This document shows positions 8,990-20,112 of a DNA stretch of 64,000 nt, in pieces. The notes beneath the pieces are model-generated. The model worked only from the letters and a program-made list of their open reading frames with translations, searched no databases and was not told where the DNA came from. A program made the translations under genes and the position numbers. The first letter of the stretch is position 1. The number at the start of each line of letters is the position of its first letter. The stretch is from Burkholderia ambifaria (GTDB lineage: Bacteria; Pseudomonadota; Gammaproteobacteria; Burkholderiales; Burkholderiaceae): positions 1,458 through 65,457 of the forward strand of contig NZ_LKPJ01000019.1 of NCBI RefSeq assembly GCF_001443045.1, in the 5' to 3' direction.

Positions 8990-9766
8990 TCAGCGCGCAC
9001 CACCGTGCAGCGCGGCGACACGCGCGGCGACCATGATCGCCTTCATCTCGCGCACTGCGTTGTCCCAGCCCGCGAAGATCGCGTGCGCGACGATCGCATG
9101 GCCGATGTTCAGTTCGACGATGCCGTCGATCGCGGCGATCTGCTGCACGTTCGTGTAATGCAGGCCGTGACCGGCGTTGACCTTCAGGCCCAGTTGCGCA
9201 CCGGCCTGCACACCCGCGACGATGCGCTCGTATTCGCGCTGCTGCTCGGCTTCGTCGTGCGCGTCGGCATAACGGCCGGTATGCAGCTCGACCACCGGCG
9301 CGCCTGCTTCGTGCGCGGCGCGGATCTGCGTTTCGTCCGGATCGATGAACAGCGATACGCGCGCGCCGGCGTCGGCGAGCTGCTTGCAGGCCGCACGCAC
9401 GGCTTCGAAGCGGCCGGCGACGTCGAGGCCGCCCTCGGTCGTCAGCTCCTCGCGCTTCTCGGGCACGAGGCACGCGTCGTGCGGACGCACTTCACACGCG
9501 ATGTCGAGCATCTCGGCCGTCACCGCGCATTCGAGGTTCATGCGCGTCTTCAGCAGCGGGCGCAGCTTGCGCACGTCGGCGTCGACGATGTGACGACGGT
9601 CCTCGCGCAGGTGCAGCGTGATCGCGTCCGCACCGGCCTCTTCGGCGGCGAGCGCCGCGCGGATCGGATCGGGATAGGTCGTGCCGCGCGCGTTGCGCAG
9701 CGTCGCGACGTGGTCGATGTTCACGCCGAGGTCGATGGCGGTGGGCGTTGTCAGGAAGAAGCTCAT
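8990..9766 (-). CDS. pdxJ: Pyridoxine 5'-phosphate synthase
   Basis: A 258-aa TIM-barrel enzyme that condenses 1-deoxy-D-xylulose 5-phosphate with 3-amino-2-oxopropyl phosphate to make pyridoxine phosphate. The N-terminal [16 protein letters not shown], the HLREDRRHI loop and the C-terminal [14 protein letters not shown] are family hallmarks. Its ATG overlaps the recO stop by 4 bp (ATGA), so the two are probably translationally coupled. Confidence 0.96.
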   Translation of the reverse strand: MSFFLTTPTAIDLGVNIDHVATLRNARGTTYPDPIRAALAAEEAGADAITLHLREDRRHIVDADVRKLRPLLKTRMNLECAVTAEMLDIACEVRPHDACLVPEKREELTTEGGLDVAGRFEAVRAACKQLADAGARVSLFIDPDETQIRAAHEAGAPVVELHTGRYADAHDEAEQQREYERIVAGVQAGAQLGLKVNAGHGLHYTNVQQIAAIDGIVELNIGHAIVAHAIFAGWDNAVREMKAIMVAARVAALHGGAR

Positions 9767-10602
9767 AGGTTTTGCAGGTCAATCAGGATCTGACGCGTGG
9801 CAAGCGGCGTACCGCCGAGATAGGTGTTCAGCAGGAAGCGCATCAGCGTCTTGCTTTGCGCAACCGTCTGGGCTCGATGGTAATCGTCCTGCTCCATGTC
9901 GAGCAACGTCTGTCCGGTAATCACCGGCCAGTGCGACGGCACGTCGTCGTCCGCATTGCGCACGCCGCGCTCGGGATCGAACACGTAGCGGCGGTCGGGT
10001 TCGACCGCGCGGCGCGCGACCGTGCGATTCAGCGCCATCGCATAGCCGGTCTCGCGCAGCAGCACGCGCTCGAACGAGCGCAGCACCTGCACCGCGGGTT
10101 CGCCGTGCGCGAGACGCGTGAGGGTCAGCACGTAATGATTGAAAAGCGGCGGCTGGGGATCCTCGCGCGCGCAGAATTTCACGAGCAGCTCGTTCGCGTA
10201 GAAGCCGCACAGCAGCCCGTCGCCGCCGAGCGGCAGCATCCCGCCGACCCACTCGGCGCCCGTCAGCGTGCGTACTTCGGATTTGCCCGACCAGGACAGC
10301 AGCAGCGGCTGGAACGTCTGCAGCACGCCGCGCAGCGCGGAGTGCGGGCGCTTCGCGCCCTTCGCGACGAGCGCGAGGCGGCCGTGATCGCGCGTGAGCA
10401 CGTCGATGATCAGGCTCGTTTCCCGGTACGGATAGCTGTGCAGCACGAACGCCGGCTGCTCGGCGACGCGGAAATCGGACGTGCGAGACGTCGCGCGCCG
10501 CGCCTTGCGACGCGGCGGTTCGGGCGGTGCCGGCAGCGGCGCGTCGTTCGCGCCGGCGGTCACCGCGTCTTCGGTCGACGTCAGCGCGTCATTCGTACCC
10601 AT
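9763..10602 (-). CDS. recO: DNA repair protein RecO
   Basis: A 279-aa RecF-pathway mediator that helps load RecA on SSB-coated DNA and anneals strands. An OB-fold N-terminal domain starts near residue 45 ([28 protein letters not shown]) after a low-complexity Ala/Pro/Arg leader, and a helical domain follows. It overlaps the end of era by 14 bp and the start of pdxJ by 4 bp, in the classic rnc-era-recO-pdxJ-acpS order. Confidence 0.93.
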   Translation of the reverse strand: MGTNDALTSTEDAVTAGANDAPLPAPPEPPRRKARRATSRTSDFRVAEQPAFVLHSYPYRETSLIIDVLTRDHGRLALVAKGAKRPHSALRGVLQTFQPLLLSWSGKSEVRTLTGAEWVGGMLPLGGDGLLCGFYANELLVKFCAREDPQPPLFNHYVLTLTRLAHGEPAVQVLRSFERVLLRETGYAMALNRTVARRAVEPDRRYVFDPERGVRNADDDVPSHWPVITGQTLLDMEQDDYHRAQTVAQSKTLMRFLLNTYLGGTPLATRQILIDLQNL

Positions 10603-11488
10603 AGGCGCGCAGCCCCGCCTCGTTGTCGGCCCAGCCGCTCTTCACCTTCACGAAGGTCTCGAGGTACACGGGGCCGTCGAACAGCTTCTCCATGTCCATC
10701 CGCGCCTCGGTGCTGATCTGCTTGAGCTTCTCGCCCTTCTTGCCGATCACCATCGCCTTGTGCGAATCGCGTTCGACGAGGATCGTCGCGAAGATGCGCT
10801 TCAGGCGCCCTTCCTCCTCGAACTTGTCGATCAGGACGGTGCTCGTGTACGGCAGTTCGTCGCCGGTCCAGCGGAACACCTTCTCGCGCAGGATTTCGGC
10901 CGCGAGGAAACGCGAGCTGCGGTCGGTCAGCTCGTCCTCGCCGTAGATCGGCTCGCCTTCCGGCAGGTATGGCTTGATCGTGTCCAGCAGGCGCTTGATG
11001 TCTTCCGGCCGCTGCGCCGACAGCGGCACGAGCTCGGTGAATTCGCGCAGCCCGCTCATCTGCTGCATGAACGGGAACAGCGTCGCCTTGTCGGCCACGC
11101 GGTCGATCTTGTTCGCGATCAGCAGCGTCGGCATGCCGGGCGGGATCAGGTCGAGCACCTTCTGGTCGTCGGGCCCGAAGCGGCCGGCCTCGATCACGAA
11201 CAGGATCACGTCGACCGACGTGAGCGTCGACGTGACCGCGCGGTTCAGCGAGCGGTTCAGCGCGGTGCTGTGACGGGTCTGGAAGCCCGGCGTGTCGACG
11301 AACACGAATTGCGCGTCGTCGAACGTGTTGATGCCGGTGATGCGATGGCGGGTCGTTTGCGCCTTGCGCGACGTGATGCTGATCTTCTGGCCGACGAGTG
11401 CGTTCATCAACGTCGACTTGCCGACGTTCGGGCGGCCCACGATCGCGATCATGCCGCAACGGAAACCGGTAGGAGCGGGAGTGTTCAT
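10589..11488 (-). CDS. era: GTPase Era
   Basis: A 299-aa GTPase that binds the 3' end of 16S rRNA and helps mature the 30S subunit. G1 is GRPNVGKS near residue 18, G3 is DTPG and G4 is NKID. The C-terminal KH domain has [11 protein letters not shown]. It is placed 60 bp after rnc and overlaps recO. Confidence 0.97.
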   Translation of the reverse strand: MNTPAPTGFRCGMIAIVGRPNVGKSTLMNALVGQKISITSRKAQTTRHRITGINTFDDAQFVFVDTPGFQTRHSTALNRSLNRAVTSTLTSVDVILFVIEAGRFGPDDQKVLDLIPPGMPTLLIANKIDRVADKATLFPFMQQMSGLREFTELVPLSAQRPEDIKRLLDTIKPYLPEGEPIYGEDELTDRSSRFLAAEILREKVFRWTGDELPYTSTVLIDKFEEEGRLKRIFATILVERDSHKAMVIGKKGEKLKQISTEARMDMEKLFDGPVYLETFVKVKSGWADNEAGLRAYGYE

Positions 11489-11548
11489 ATCGTTTGGGAG
11501 ACAGGTTCAGAACCGGCCGCGCGACGCACGGCACGATCGATGGGCAAT

Positions 11549-12808
11549 TCAGTGGTCGGCATCGGCCACGCGCGCCTGCGCGGCAGCGAGGCTTGCGCCG
11601 CCCGGCGGCGTGTCGGTGTCGGGCGCCGCGGCGTCGCGGGCGCGCGGCACCGCATGCGAAGCGGCATCGGCATCGGCCACCGGCTGATCAGCGGACGACG
11701 CGGCCGGATCGGTCGCCTGGGCAGCCGGCTTGTCGGCTGCACGCGGTGCGCCTTCAGCGGGCCTGTCGGCACGCTCGGCCGGCTTGTCCGCCGCGCGCGA
11801 GCCGGTTTCGCTGCGGTCCGACGGCTTGTCGGACGCCTTCTCGGCAGGTTTGTCGGCTGTCGGCTTCGCGGAGCGGTCAGCCTTGTCCGCGGCCGTTTCC
11901 ACATGCGCGGCACGAATCGCGGCCATCGGCGCCTGCGTCGGCCGCTCGCCTGCGTCGGCCGCGGCAGACGCCGCAGCGGCCAACTTCGCGTCGCGCGCCG
12001 CCGCACGTTCCTTCCGTTCCGGAGAACGCAGGTCGAGCGCTTCCTGCACCCCCTTCACGCCCGGCACGATTTCCGGCTCGACGTGCTTCGACCCGCGCGC
12101 GTTCTTCGAACGCTTCGGCTTCGCGGCCAGCATCGGCGCGGCCGCCAGGACCTCGTCGAGCGCCTTCTTCGCGGCAGCCTGCTCGGCCGCCCGCCGGCTC
12201 GCGCCGGAGCCCGACACCTTCACGTCGAGCTTCGGCACCGTGCATTCGACCTCGAACTGCTGATTGTGCGCCGCACCATGCGTCGCGACGACCGTGTAGG
12301 TTGGCAGCGCGATCTTGTGCCCCTGCAGGTATTCCTGCAGCAGCGTCTTCGCGTCCTTGCCGAGCGTGCGCGGATCGATGTGGTCGAGAATCGGGATATA
12401 GAGGCGCTTGATGACCCCTTGGGCGGCTTCGAAGCCGCCATCGAGGAATACGGCCCCGATGATGGCTTCGAACGCGTCCGCGAGGATCGACGGGCGGCGG
12501 AAGCCGCCGCTGCGCAGCTCGCCCTCGCCCAGCCGCAACCCTTCCGAGATATTCAGGGCCTGAGCGATTTCGTACAGCGACTGCTGCTTGACGAGATTGG
12601 CGCGCACGCGCGACAGGTCGCCTTCGTCCAGCTTGCTGAAACGCTGGAACAAAAGGGCGGCCACCGCGCAATTCAGAACGGAATCGCCGAGAAACTCGAG
12701 CCGTTCGTTGTGCGTGGCACTGTGACTGCGATGGGTCAAAGCCTGGCGCAACAATTCCGCATTGCGAAATTCGTAGCGCAGCCGGCTTTCCAACTGGGAT
12801 AGGGGCAT
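11549..12808 (-). CDS. rnc: Ribonuclease III with long low-complexity tail
   Basis: A 419-aa double-stranded-RNA endonuclease that processes rRNA precursors and structured mRNAs. The catalytic signature [13 protein letters not shown] lies near residues 34-46, the second acidic cluster in [15 protein letters not shown], and the dsRNA-binding domain at about 155-225. The family usually ends near residue 225. Here about 190 further residues rich in Ala, Asp, Lys, Arg and Pro follow, with repeats of the type AxKPAEKAxD. Such tails are seen in Burkholderia RNase III and are presumably disordered. The tail has normal high-GC codon use, so this is not a frameshift fusion by eye. Confidence 0.95.
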   Translation of the reverse strand: MPLSQLESRLRYEFRNAELLRQALTHRSHSATHNERLEFLGDSVLNCAVAALLFQRFSKLDEGDLSRVRANLVKQQSLYEIAQALNISEGLRLGEGELRSGGFRRPSILADAFEAIIGAVFLDGGFEAAQGVIKRLYIPILDHIDPRTLGKDAKTLLQEYLQGHKIALPTYTVVATHGAAHNQQFEVECTVPKLDVKVSGSGASRRAAEQAAAKKALDEVLAAAPMLAAKPKRSKNARGSKHVEPEIVPGVKGVQEALDLRSPERKERAAARDAKLAAAASAAADAGERPTQAPMAAIRAAHVETAADKADRSAKPTADKPAEKASDKPSDRSETGSRAADKPAERADRPAEGAPRAADKPAAQATDPAASSADQPVADADAASHAVPRARDAAAPDTDTPPGGASLAAAQARVADADH

Positions 12809-12961
12809 GTGCAGGAGTATAACGCGGGCGCCGGTCGGGCCGAAACGGCACGGCTGGACGCGAAAAGGCGTGACGAGGCGGTGTTACCGCCGGTTTTTAA
12901 AGTAGTTCGGCAATACGCGACGCGGCCCGTGCGTCACGTATTGCGTGCGAGTCGAACGCGA

Positions 12962-13855
12962 TCAGTTGAAGGAACCGATGCGCTTCAGGTCGCCGAAGTT
13001 CATCCAGATGAAGAACGCGCGGCCGACGATGTTGTTGTCCGGCACGAAACCCCAGTAGCGGCTGTCCGCGCTGTTGTCGCGGTTGTCGCCCATCATGAAG
13101 TAGTGACCCGGCGGCACCTTGCAGATCACGCCGCGGCTGTTGTACGTGCAGTTATCGCGATACGGATAGTCGTAGGCGCCCATCACGAACGGCGGCACGG
13201 CGGGATTGTTGAGAATCGCGTTCTTCTTCGTGCCGATCGTTTCCTCGAACTGCTTCGCGTAATTCTGGCGCTCGTCGTCGAAGAAATCCGGCAGCGGCGT
13301 TTCGGGTACCGGCTGGCCGTTGATCGTCAGTTGCTTGTCCTGGTAGGCAACGGTATCGCCCGGCAGGCCGATCACGCGCTTGATGTAGTCGACCGACTCG
13401 TCCTTCGGATAGCGGAACACCACGACGTCGCCGCGCGACAGCGGGCTACCCTGCGTGATCTTCGTGTTCGTGATCGGCAGGCGCAGGCCATATTCGAACT
13501 TGTTCACGAGGATGAAGTCGCCGACCAGCAGCGTCGGCACCATCGAGCCCGACGGGATCTTGAACGGCTCGACGACGAACGAACGCACGACGAACACGGC
13601 CAGGATCACCGGGAAGAAGCTCGCGGTGTACTCGAGCCACCACGGCTGGCGCAGCTTTTCGTCGCGCAGCTTCGAACGCGTCTGCACCGCGTTTTCGTCC
13701 GCGAAACGCTTGTCGACGCGCGACTGCTGGCGATCGAACTCCTCGATCGCCGTATCGGCCGCCTTGCGTCGCCGCGGCAGGAACACCAGTTTGTCCAGCA
13801 CCCACGCTACGCCCGTCACGACGACGAGCACAAAAAGAATCAGCGCAAAATTCAT
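12962..13855 (-). CDS. lepB: Signal peptidase I
   Basis: A 297-aa inner-membrane Ser/Lys protease that removes signal peptides from exported proteins. There is an N-terminal membrane segment (residues 2-22) and a second near 77-95. Ser104 in IPSGSMVPTL and Lys159 in DYIKRVIGLPGD form the dyad. The C-terminal box MGDNRDNSADSR is intact. It follows lepA after 18 bp, and the pair is normally one transcript. Confidence 0.96.
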   Translation of the reverse strand: MNFALILFVLVVVTGVAWVLDKLVFLPRRRKAADTAIEEFDRQQSRVDKRFADENAVQTRSKLRDEKLRQPWWLEYTASFFPVILAVFVVRSFVVEPFKIPSGSMVPTLLVGDFILVNKFEYGLRLPITNTKITQGSPLSRGDVVVFRYPKDESVDYIKRVIGLPGDTVAYQDKQLTINGQPVPETPLPDFFDDERQNYAKQFEETIGTKKNAILNNPAVPPFVMGAYDYPYRDNCTYNSRGVICKVPPGHYFMMGDNRDNSADSRYWGFVPDNNIVGRAFFIWMNFGDLKRIGSFN

Positions 13856-13873
13856 AAAAAAGGATCAGTCCTG

Positions 13874-15667
<1,794 letters not shown>

Positions 15668-15730
15668 TCAGTGCCGATCAAGCGAAAAAGGCGCGCTCGA
15701 CGACTGCGGAGCACGCCTTGTAAGTCGGTG

Positions 15731-15752
15731 AAAAAACGGCTTATTTTAGCCG
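15731..15752 (-). terminator. Terminator after the rpoE-muc-thioredoxin unit
   Basis: Read on the minus strand, CGGCT-AAAATA-AGCCG is followed by six Ts. It lies about 140 bp after the stop of the 78-aa protein and about 64 bp before lepA, so it separates the two units. The stem is only 5 bp. Confidence 0.6.
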
Positions 15753-15891
15753 AAAAGGCCTTTGCCGGGCGGTAATTTGGACGCCAGGTCAGGGACGCCC
15801 CGCCCAAGGCCGCCCGCCGGAGCCTTCTGGCGGGCCGGCCCGCCACCCATCACCTCGCGCCGCGCGCAGTTGGCCGCCACCCGGGCCCGGT

Positions 15892-16128
15892 TCAGCGCCG
15901 GGCCGCGAGCGCACCGCGCACCCTCGTCTCGTCGAACCGGTGGCGACAGACTTCCGTGCCGTTCAGCAGCAGCACCGGCACGTCCTCGTCGTAGCGGGCG
16001 ACGAGTGCCGGATCGCCATCGATGTCGACGTAGTCGACCGCGACGCCGAATTCAGCCGCCACCGGCGCCAGCGCATCGCGCATGTCGTCGCACAGATGGC
16101 ACCAGCCGCGGCCGTAGAGCGTGAACAT
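15892..16128 (-). CDS. Small glutaredoxin/thioredoxin-fold protein
   Basis: A 78-aa cytoplasmic thioredoxin-fold protein starting MFTLYGRGWCHLCDDM, with a CHLC redox pair at residues 10-13 and a cis-Pro in the DVPVLLLNG segment. It matches the glutaredoxin-like DUF836 group, whose substrates are mostly unknown. It begins 7 bp after the mucD stop and is probably the last gene of the sigmaE-type operon. A role in thiol repair during envelope stress is only inference. Confidence 0.85.
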   Translation of the reverse strand: MFTLYGRGWCHLCDDMRDALAPVAAEFGVAVDYVDIDGDPALVARYDEDVPVLLLNGTEVCRHRFDETRVRGALAARR

Positions 16129-16135
16129 CGAGGCG

Positions 16136-17641
16136 TTACTTCTGCGTCGGGCGCGGGCGCACCGGCACGAACTGCGTGTTGTCGCCGCGCCGCACGAGCA
16201 CCGCGACCGCCTTCTGTGAATCCAGCTGCGCGGTCACTTCGGCGAATTGCTTCGCGCTCGTAATGTCGGTGTCGCCGACGCGCAGCACGATGTCACCGCG
16301 CTGCAGGCCCGCACGGGCCGCCGGCCCGTCGACGCCGTCGATCTGCACGCCGTTCTTCAGCTTCAGCGATTTCATCTGATCCGCCGGAATGTCACTGACC
16401 GTCAAGCCGAGCGAATTGGCCTGGCGCGGCTTCTGCGGCACGTTCTTGCGCTGCTCGGCCTTCGCCGTCGTCTCCACCGGCGTCTCGGCAATCGTGATCG
16501 GCAGATCGCGCGCCTGACCCTTGCGCCACACGCTGACGGTCGCCTTCGTGCCCGGCTTCGTGTCACCGACCATGCGCGGCAGATCCGACGCCGTATCGAC
16601 CGGCCGGCCGTTGAACTTCAGGATGATGTCGCCCGGCTGGATGCCCGCCTTGTCGGCCGGACCGCCCGCCTCGACGCTGCTGACGAGCGCGCCTTCCGCC
16701 TTCGGCAGCCCGATCGAGTCGGCCACGTCCTTCGTCACCTCGCCGATCGCCACCGCGATGCGGCCGCGCGTGACCTTGCCGGTCGCCTTCAGCTGGTCGG
16801 CCACACGCATCGCCTCGTCGATCGGGATCGCGAACGAAATGCCCATGAAACCGCCGGTGCGGCTGTAGATCTGCGAGTTGATGCCGATCACCTCGCCCTG
16901 CATGTTGATCAGCGGGCCGCCCGAGTTGCCGGGGTTCACCGCGACGTCGGTCTGGATGAACGGCAGGTAGTCGCCCGTGTTGCGGCTCTTCGAACTCACG
17001 ATGCCGGCCGTCACGGTGTTGTCGAGGCCGAACGGCGAACCGATCGCGACAACCCACTCGCCGACGCGCACCTTGTTCGAATCGCCGATCGCGACGACCG
17101 GCAGGTTCGACGCCTGGATCTTGACCACCGCGACGTCCGTGCGGTCGTCGACGCCAATCAGCTTCGCCTTGAATTCGCGCTTGTCGGTCAGCGTCACGTA
17201 GATGGTGTCCGCATCGTCGACGACGTGCGCGTTGGTCATCACGTAACCGTCTGCCGACACGATGAAGCCCGAGCCGACGCCGCGGTTCTGCTCGGTGTCG
17301 GGCGGATTGTCCGGCGCCGGCGCGTTCTTCGGGTTGCCACTGCCGTTGCCACTACCGTTGCCGGGCGCCTGCGGCAGCGGAATGCCGAAGAAACGCCGAA
17401 AGAATTCCGACATGTCGCCGTTGTCGAAGCCCGGCGGCAGCACGCCGCGCGGGCCGGGTGTCGGCACGTTCGCGGTGGTGCGGATGTTCACGACGGCCGG
17501 CCCGACCTTTTCGACCAGATCGGCGAAATCGGGAAGGCTGGCGGCGGGCGCCGTGACCGCGAACGCGGTATGCGGGACGAGCGGCAGGCAGGCACACAGC
17601 GCCGCCGCCGCGAGCACTTTGCGCAGCGTGAGTTTCGTCAT
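16136..17641 (-). CDS. mucD: DegP/MucD-type periplasmic serine endoprotease
   Basis: A 501-aa HtrA-family protease and chaperone of the periplasm. A signal peptide covers about residues 1-29 (ending HTAFA). The triad is His139 (MTNAHVV), Asp169 (DRTDVAVVK) and Ser240 (NPGNSGGP). Two PDZ domains follow, near 290-370 and 410-495. A Gly/Asn/Pro-rich loop at 92-118 is a local oddity. It clears misfolded envelope proteins and, as the last large gene of the rpoE-mucA-mucB-mucD unit, feeds back on that stress response. It starts 16 bp after the mucB stop. Confidence 0.93.
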   Translation of the reverse strand: MTKLTLRKVLAAAALCACLPLVPHTAFAVTAPAASLPDFADLVEKVGPAVVNIRTTANVPTPGPRGVLPPGFDNGDMSEFFRRFFGIPLPQAPGNGSGNGSGNPKNAPAPDNPPDTEQNRGVGSGFIVSADGYVMTNAHVVDDADTIYVTLTDKREFKAKLIGVDDRTDVAVVKIQASNLPVVAIGDSNKVRVGEWVVAIGSPFGLDNTVTAGIVSSKSRNTGDYLPFIQTDVAVNPGNSGGPLINMQGEVIGINSQIYSRTGGFMGISFAIPIDEAMRVADQLKATGKVTRGRIAVAIGEVTKDVADSIGLPKAEGALVSSVEAGGPADKAGIQPGDIILKFNGRPVDTASDLPRMVGDTKPGTKATVSVWRKGQARDLPITIAETPVETTAKAEQRKNVPQKPRQANSLGLTVSDIPADQMKSLKLKNGVQIDGVDGPAARAGLQRGDIVLRVGDTDITSAKQFAEVTAQLDSQKAVAVLVRRGDNTQFVPVRPRPTQK

Positions 17642-17657
17642 GTCGGAAGCCGTAGCG

Positions 17658-18710
17658 TTACTTGGAAGCCTTGTATTCTATGGCAGACGCGAACTGCTGC
17701 AACGTGGCCGGCGGCACTTCGCCGAGCACGGTGATCCAGTAGTCGCCGCGGCGCTTCACGAGAACATGGGTCGCACCGGTACTGCCCGCGCCTTCCTTGC
17801 GCGTGTTCTTTTCAGCCGGCTCGATGAAGACGGAGATCGTCGCGAGGCCATCGGTGAAAACGGCCTGGTCGACCGCAATCGGCGGATCGCCGGCGTCGCG
17901 CGCGGCCATCGGGCGGCGCACCTCGCGAATCTTCCGGAAGCCGGCGACGGTCGGCGCGATCTGCCAGCCCTGCGCCTCCATGTCGACCGTCGCGACCGGC
18001 GGGCGCACCACCGTCCAGCCGCCCAGGTTGCGGATGCCGGCCGCGATCGAGGACTTGTCTCCGGCCGTGCCGCCCGTCTGGACTTGCGAGAACGCAACCT
18101 GCTCGAGTACGTGATCGCCCGCGTCGAGCGTCTGCGAGCGCAGTAGCAGTCCGGTGCGCGCGTCGGCCCACAGCTTGTACGTGAAGCGGTACGCATCCTT
18201 CGGCACGAGTTCGACGACTTGCGCGTCGAGCCCCGCCACACGGTCCTTGCCGAGCAGCTTCGCGTCATAGACGGACATCACGTGCTCGCCGCCCGCGCCG
18301 AGCAGTGCGGGGAACGAGTCGCGCGTCTGGCGGCGCTCGACTACGCACAGCTTGCGCTCGGGTACGAACGTGTACAGCTCGTCGTTATGGCGCAGCACCT
18401 TGCGCGGCTTGCCGTCGAGCGTCTCGATGCGCTCGAACTCGCCGTCGCGAGACGCCACGTGCGCGATACGTGACGACTGAACATACCCGCCGCGCTGGTA
18501 GACGAACGTGCCCTCGTAGCTCTGCTGCTGTGCCGCCTGCTGGATGCGGTCGAGCCACTCCGCCGCGCCCTTGCGGGTCGCGACGGGATCGTCCGGTTGC
18601 TGGGCGCTGGCAGGGAGGGATTGAACGGACAACAGGGCGGCTGCGCAAAGCAGGAGGGCCGGCAGCCGCTTCCATCCGGAGATGGCTTGATTCAACTGCA
18701 ATGTCCGCAT
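17658..18710 (-). CDS. mucB: Sigma-E regulatory protein MucB/RseB
   Basis: A 350-aa periplasmic protein that binds the anti-sigma factor and shields it from proteolysis until it senses lipid or lipoprotein stress. A signal peptide ends near residue 37 (LPASAQQ). The N-terminal lipid-binding LolA-like domain includes QQSYEGTFVYQRGG, and the C-terminal MucB/RseB domain runs from about 230 to 345. It starts 5 bp after the anti-sigma gene stops. Confidence 0.92.
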   Translation of the reverse strand: MRTLQLNQAISGWKRLPALLLCAAALLSVQSLPASAQQPDDPVATRKGAAEWLDRIQQAAQQQSYEGTFVYQRGGYVQSSRIAHVASRDGEFERIETLDGKPRKVLRHNDELYTFVPERKLCVVERRQTRDSFPALLGAGGEHVMSVYDAKLLGKDRVAGLDAQVVELVPKDAYRFTYKLWADARTGLLLRSQTLDAGDHVLEQVAFSQVQTGGTAGDKSSIAAGIRNLGGWTVVRPPVATVDMEAQGWQIAPTVAGFRKIREVRRPMAARDAGDPPIAVDQAVFTDGLATISVFIEPAEKNTRKEGAGSTGATHVLVKRRGDYWITVLGEVPPATLQQFASAIEYKASK

Positions 18711-18715
18711 CGGGT

Positions 18716-19333
18716 TTATTGGCCTGGCGTGGTAGTCACGGCAGCGCGGATCAGCGGCATCGAGCCCGTGACGACAGGCTGCTGCGCGAATTGCTGGTGC
18801 GCTTCAAGGTATTGGTCGAGACTTGCGTCGCGGATGATGTTGACGTCCTGCAGGCCCGGCTGCGCCGATGCCTGGGCGACCGTCACGCGCTGCAGGTTGC
18901 CGCCCTGCGGTGCGCCTGCCGATGCGACCTGAACGGCGCCCGGCGCACCGGCTGTCTGCATTTGCGGGACGACGATCCACGTCAGCGTGGCGGCCGCGGC
19001 GGCCACCGCGAACGCCGGCACGACACGGCGGCGCAGCGACAGCAACTTGCGTGCGACCGGCGCGGCGGCCGGCGCGAGCAGGTGCGGCTCGCTTTCGAGC
19101 GCAGCCGACATGCGCGCGGTGAACGCGACGCTCAGCGCGGGCGACAGCGCGAGCTCGTCCGAGCGCAGCGCATCGCCGATCAGGTGGTAATGGGCCCACG
19201 TTGCGCGATCCGCGCGGTCGAGCTCAACCAGAAACTGCCCGTGATCCGGGCCGTCGAACAGCTCACCGTCGACCAGAGCGGAAAGGCGCTCGCCGCGCGA
19301 GCACGCTTGCGATTGCGTATTGACCGACCCCAT
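18716..19333 (-). CDS. rseA: Anti-sigma-E factor (RseA/MucA type)
   Basis: A 205-aa inner-membrane anti-sigma factor. The N-terminal cytoplasmic domain (RGERLSALVDGELFDG) binds and silences the ECF sigma factor encoded just upstream. A single membrane segment lies near residues 105-125 (VVPAFAVAAAAATLTWIVV), followed by a periplasmic tail for MucB. I chose the ATG at 19333 (MGSVNTQ) because GGGGAG sits 4-5 bp before it. In-frame starts at 19345 or 19372 would add 4 or 13 residues. The gap after rpoE is about 88 bp with this start. Confidence 0.88.
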   Translation of the reverse strand: MGSVNTQSQACSRGERLSALVDGELFDGPDHGQFLVELDRADRATWAHYHLIGDALRSDELALSPALSVAFTARMSAALESEPHLLAPAAAPVARKLLSLRRRVVPAFAVAAAAATLTWIVVPQMQTAGAPGAVQVASAGAPQGGNLQRVTVAQASAQPGLQDVNIIRDASLDQYLEAHQQFAQQPVVTGSMPLIRAAVTTTPGQ

Positions 19334-19421
19334 GATGCTCCCCATCTTGCACACACCCCGTCGTGATTTCACGACTCTATCCGTAACTAGACCCCGACCC
19401 GCGTCGTTGCACCCGTCGCGC

Positions 19422-20021
19422 TTACCAGCGCTTGCCTTCGGGTGTATCGAGCAGCGGACGCAATTTCGCAGCGATTGCCTCGCGCGCCCGGAAGATCCGC
19501 GACCGGACCGTCCCGATCGGACAATCCATCATTTCCGCGATCTCTTCGTAGCTCAGCCCCTCGATCTCGCGCAGCGTAATCGCCTGGCGCAGTTCTTCGG
19601 GCAGGACGGCCATTGCAGCGTTGACCGTCTCGGCAATCTGCTTGCTCATCAACATCGACTCAGGCGTGTTGATATCCCTTAGTTGGTCTGCGTCGGAGAA
19701 AGTTTCCGCTTCCTCTGCATCGGCCTCGGTGGAGGTCGGTGCCCGGCGGCCCTGCGTCGCAAGGTAGTTCTTCGCCGTATTGACGGCAATCCGGTACAAC
19801 CACGTGTAAAACGCCGACTCGCCGCGGAATTGCGGCAGTGCACGATACGCCTTGATGAACGCGTCCTGGGCCACATCCTCGACCTCGGCGGGATCCCGCA
19901 CGAGGCGCGAGATCAGCCGAATGATCTTGCGGTGGTATTTGGAGACCAGGAGTTCGAACGCTGCCTTGTCGCCCTTCTGTACGCGCTCGACCAGAGCCTG
20001 ATCGATTTCTTTTTCACTCAC
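19422..20021 (-). CDS. rpoE: ECF RNA polymerase sigma factor RpoE/AlgU
   Basis: A 199-aa extracytoplasmic-function sigma factor for envelope stress. Region 2 includes YHRKIIRLISRLVRDPAEVE and DVAQDAFIKAYRALPQF. Region 4 includes LREIEGLSYEEIAEMMDCPI and GTVRSRIFRAREAI. It heads the rpoE-rseA-mucB-mucD unit and is silenced by the product of the next gene. Upstream lies a TACAAT -10-like hexamer (minus strand, 20067 to 20062) and a palindrome at 20088-20104. I did not find a convincing GAACTT-type autoregulated promoter. Confidence 0.96.
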   Translation of the reverse strand: MSEKEIDQALVERVQKGDKAAFELLVSKYHRKIIRLISRLVRDPAEVEDVAQDAFIKAYRALPQFRGESAFYTWLYRIAVNTAKNYLATQGRRAPTSTEADAEEAETFSDADQLRDINTPESMLMSKQIAETVNAAMAVLPEELRQAITLREIEGLSYEEIAEMMDCPIGTVRSRIFRAREAIAAKLRPLLDTPEGKRW

Positions 20022-20087
20022 CTGACAAATCCGTTAACTAGGGATGCAACGCGGAGCGTTATTGTAGCGTTCCGGCGCCGACCGCTG

Positions 20088-20104
20088 GTTACGGTCGGTA
20101 ACCG
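20088..20104. promoter_or_regulatory. Palindrome upstream of rpoE
   Basis: GGTTAC-GGTCG-GTAACC, a perfect 6-bp inverted repeat with a 5-bp centre. It lies about 67 bp before the rpoE start and just upstream of a TACAAT hexamer. It could be an operator or a short hairpin in a read-through transcript. Confidence 0.35.
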
Positions 20105-20112
20105 CGCCGCCG

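Noticed and set aside
12876-12900. GGCGGT-GTT-ACCGCC hairpin with a T-run between lepB and rnc
   Set aside because: The T-run is on the plus strand only, while the flanking genes are on the minus strand, so it is unlikely to terminate them.
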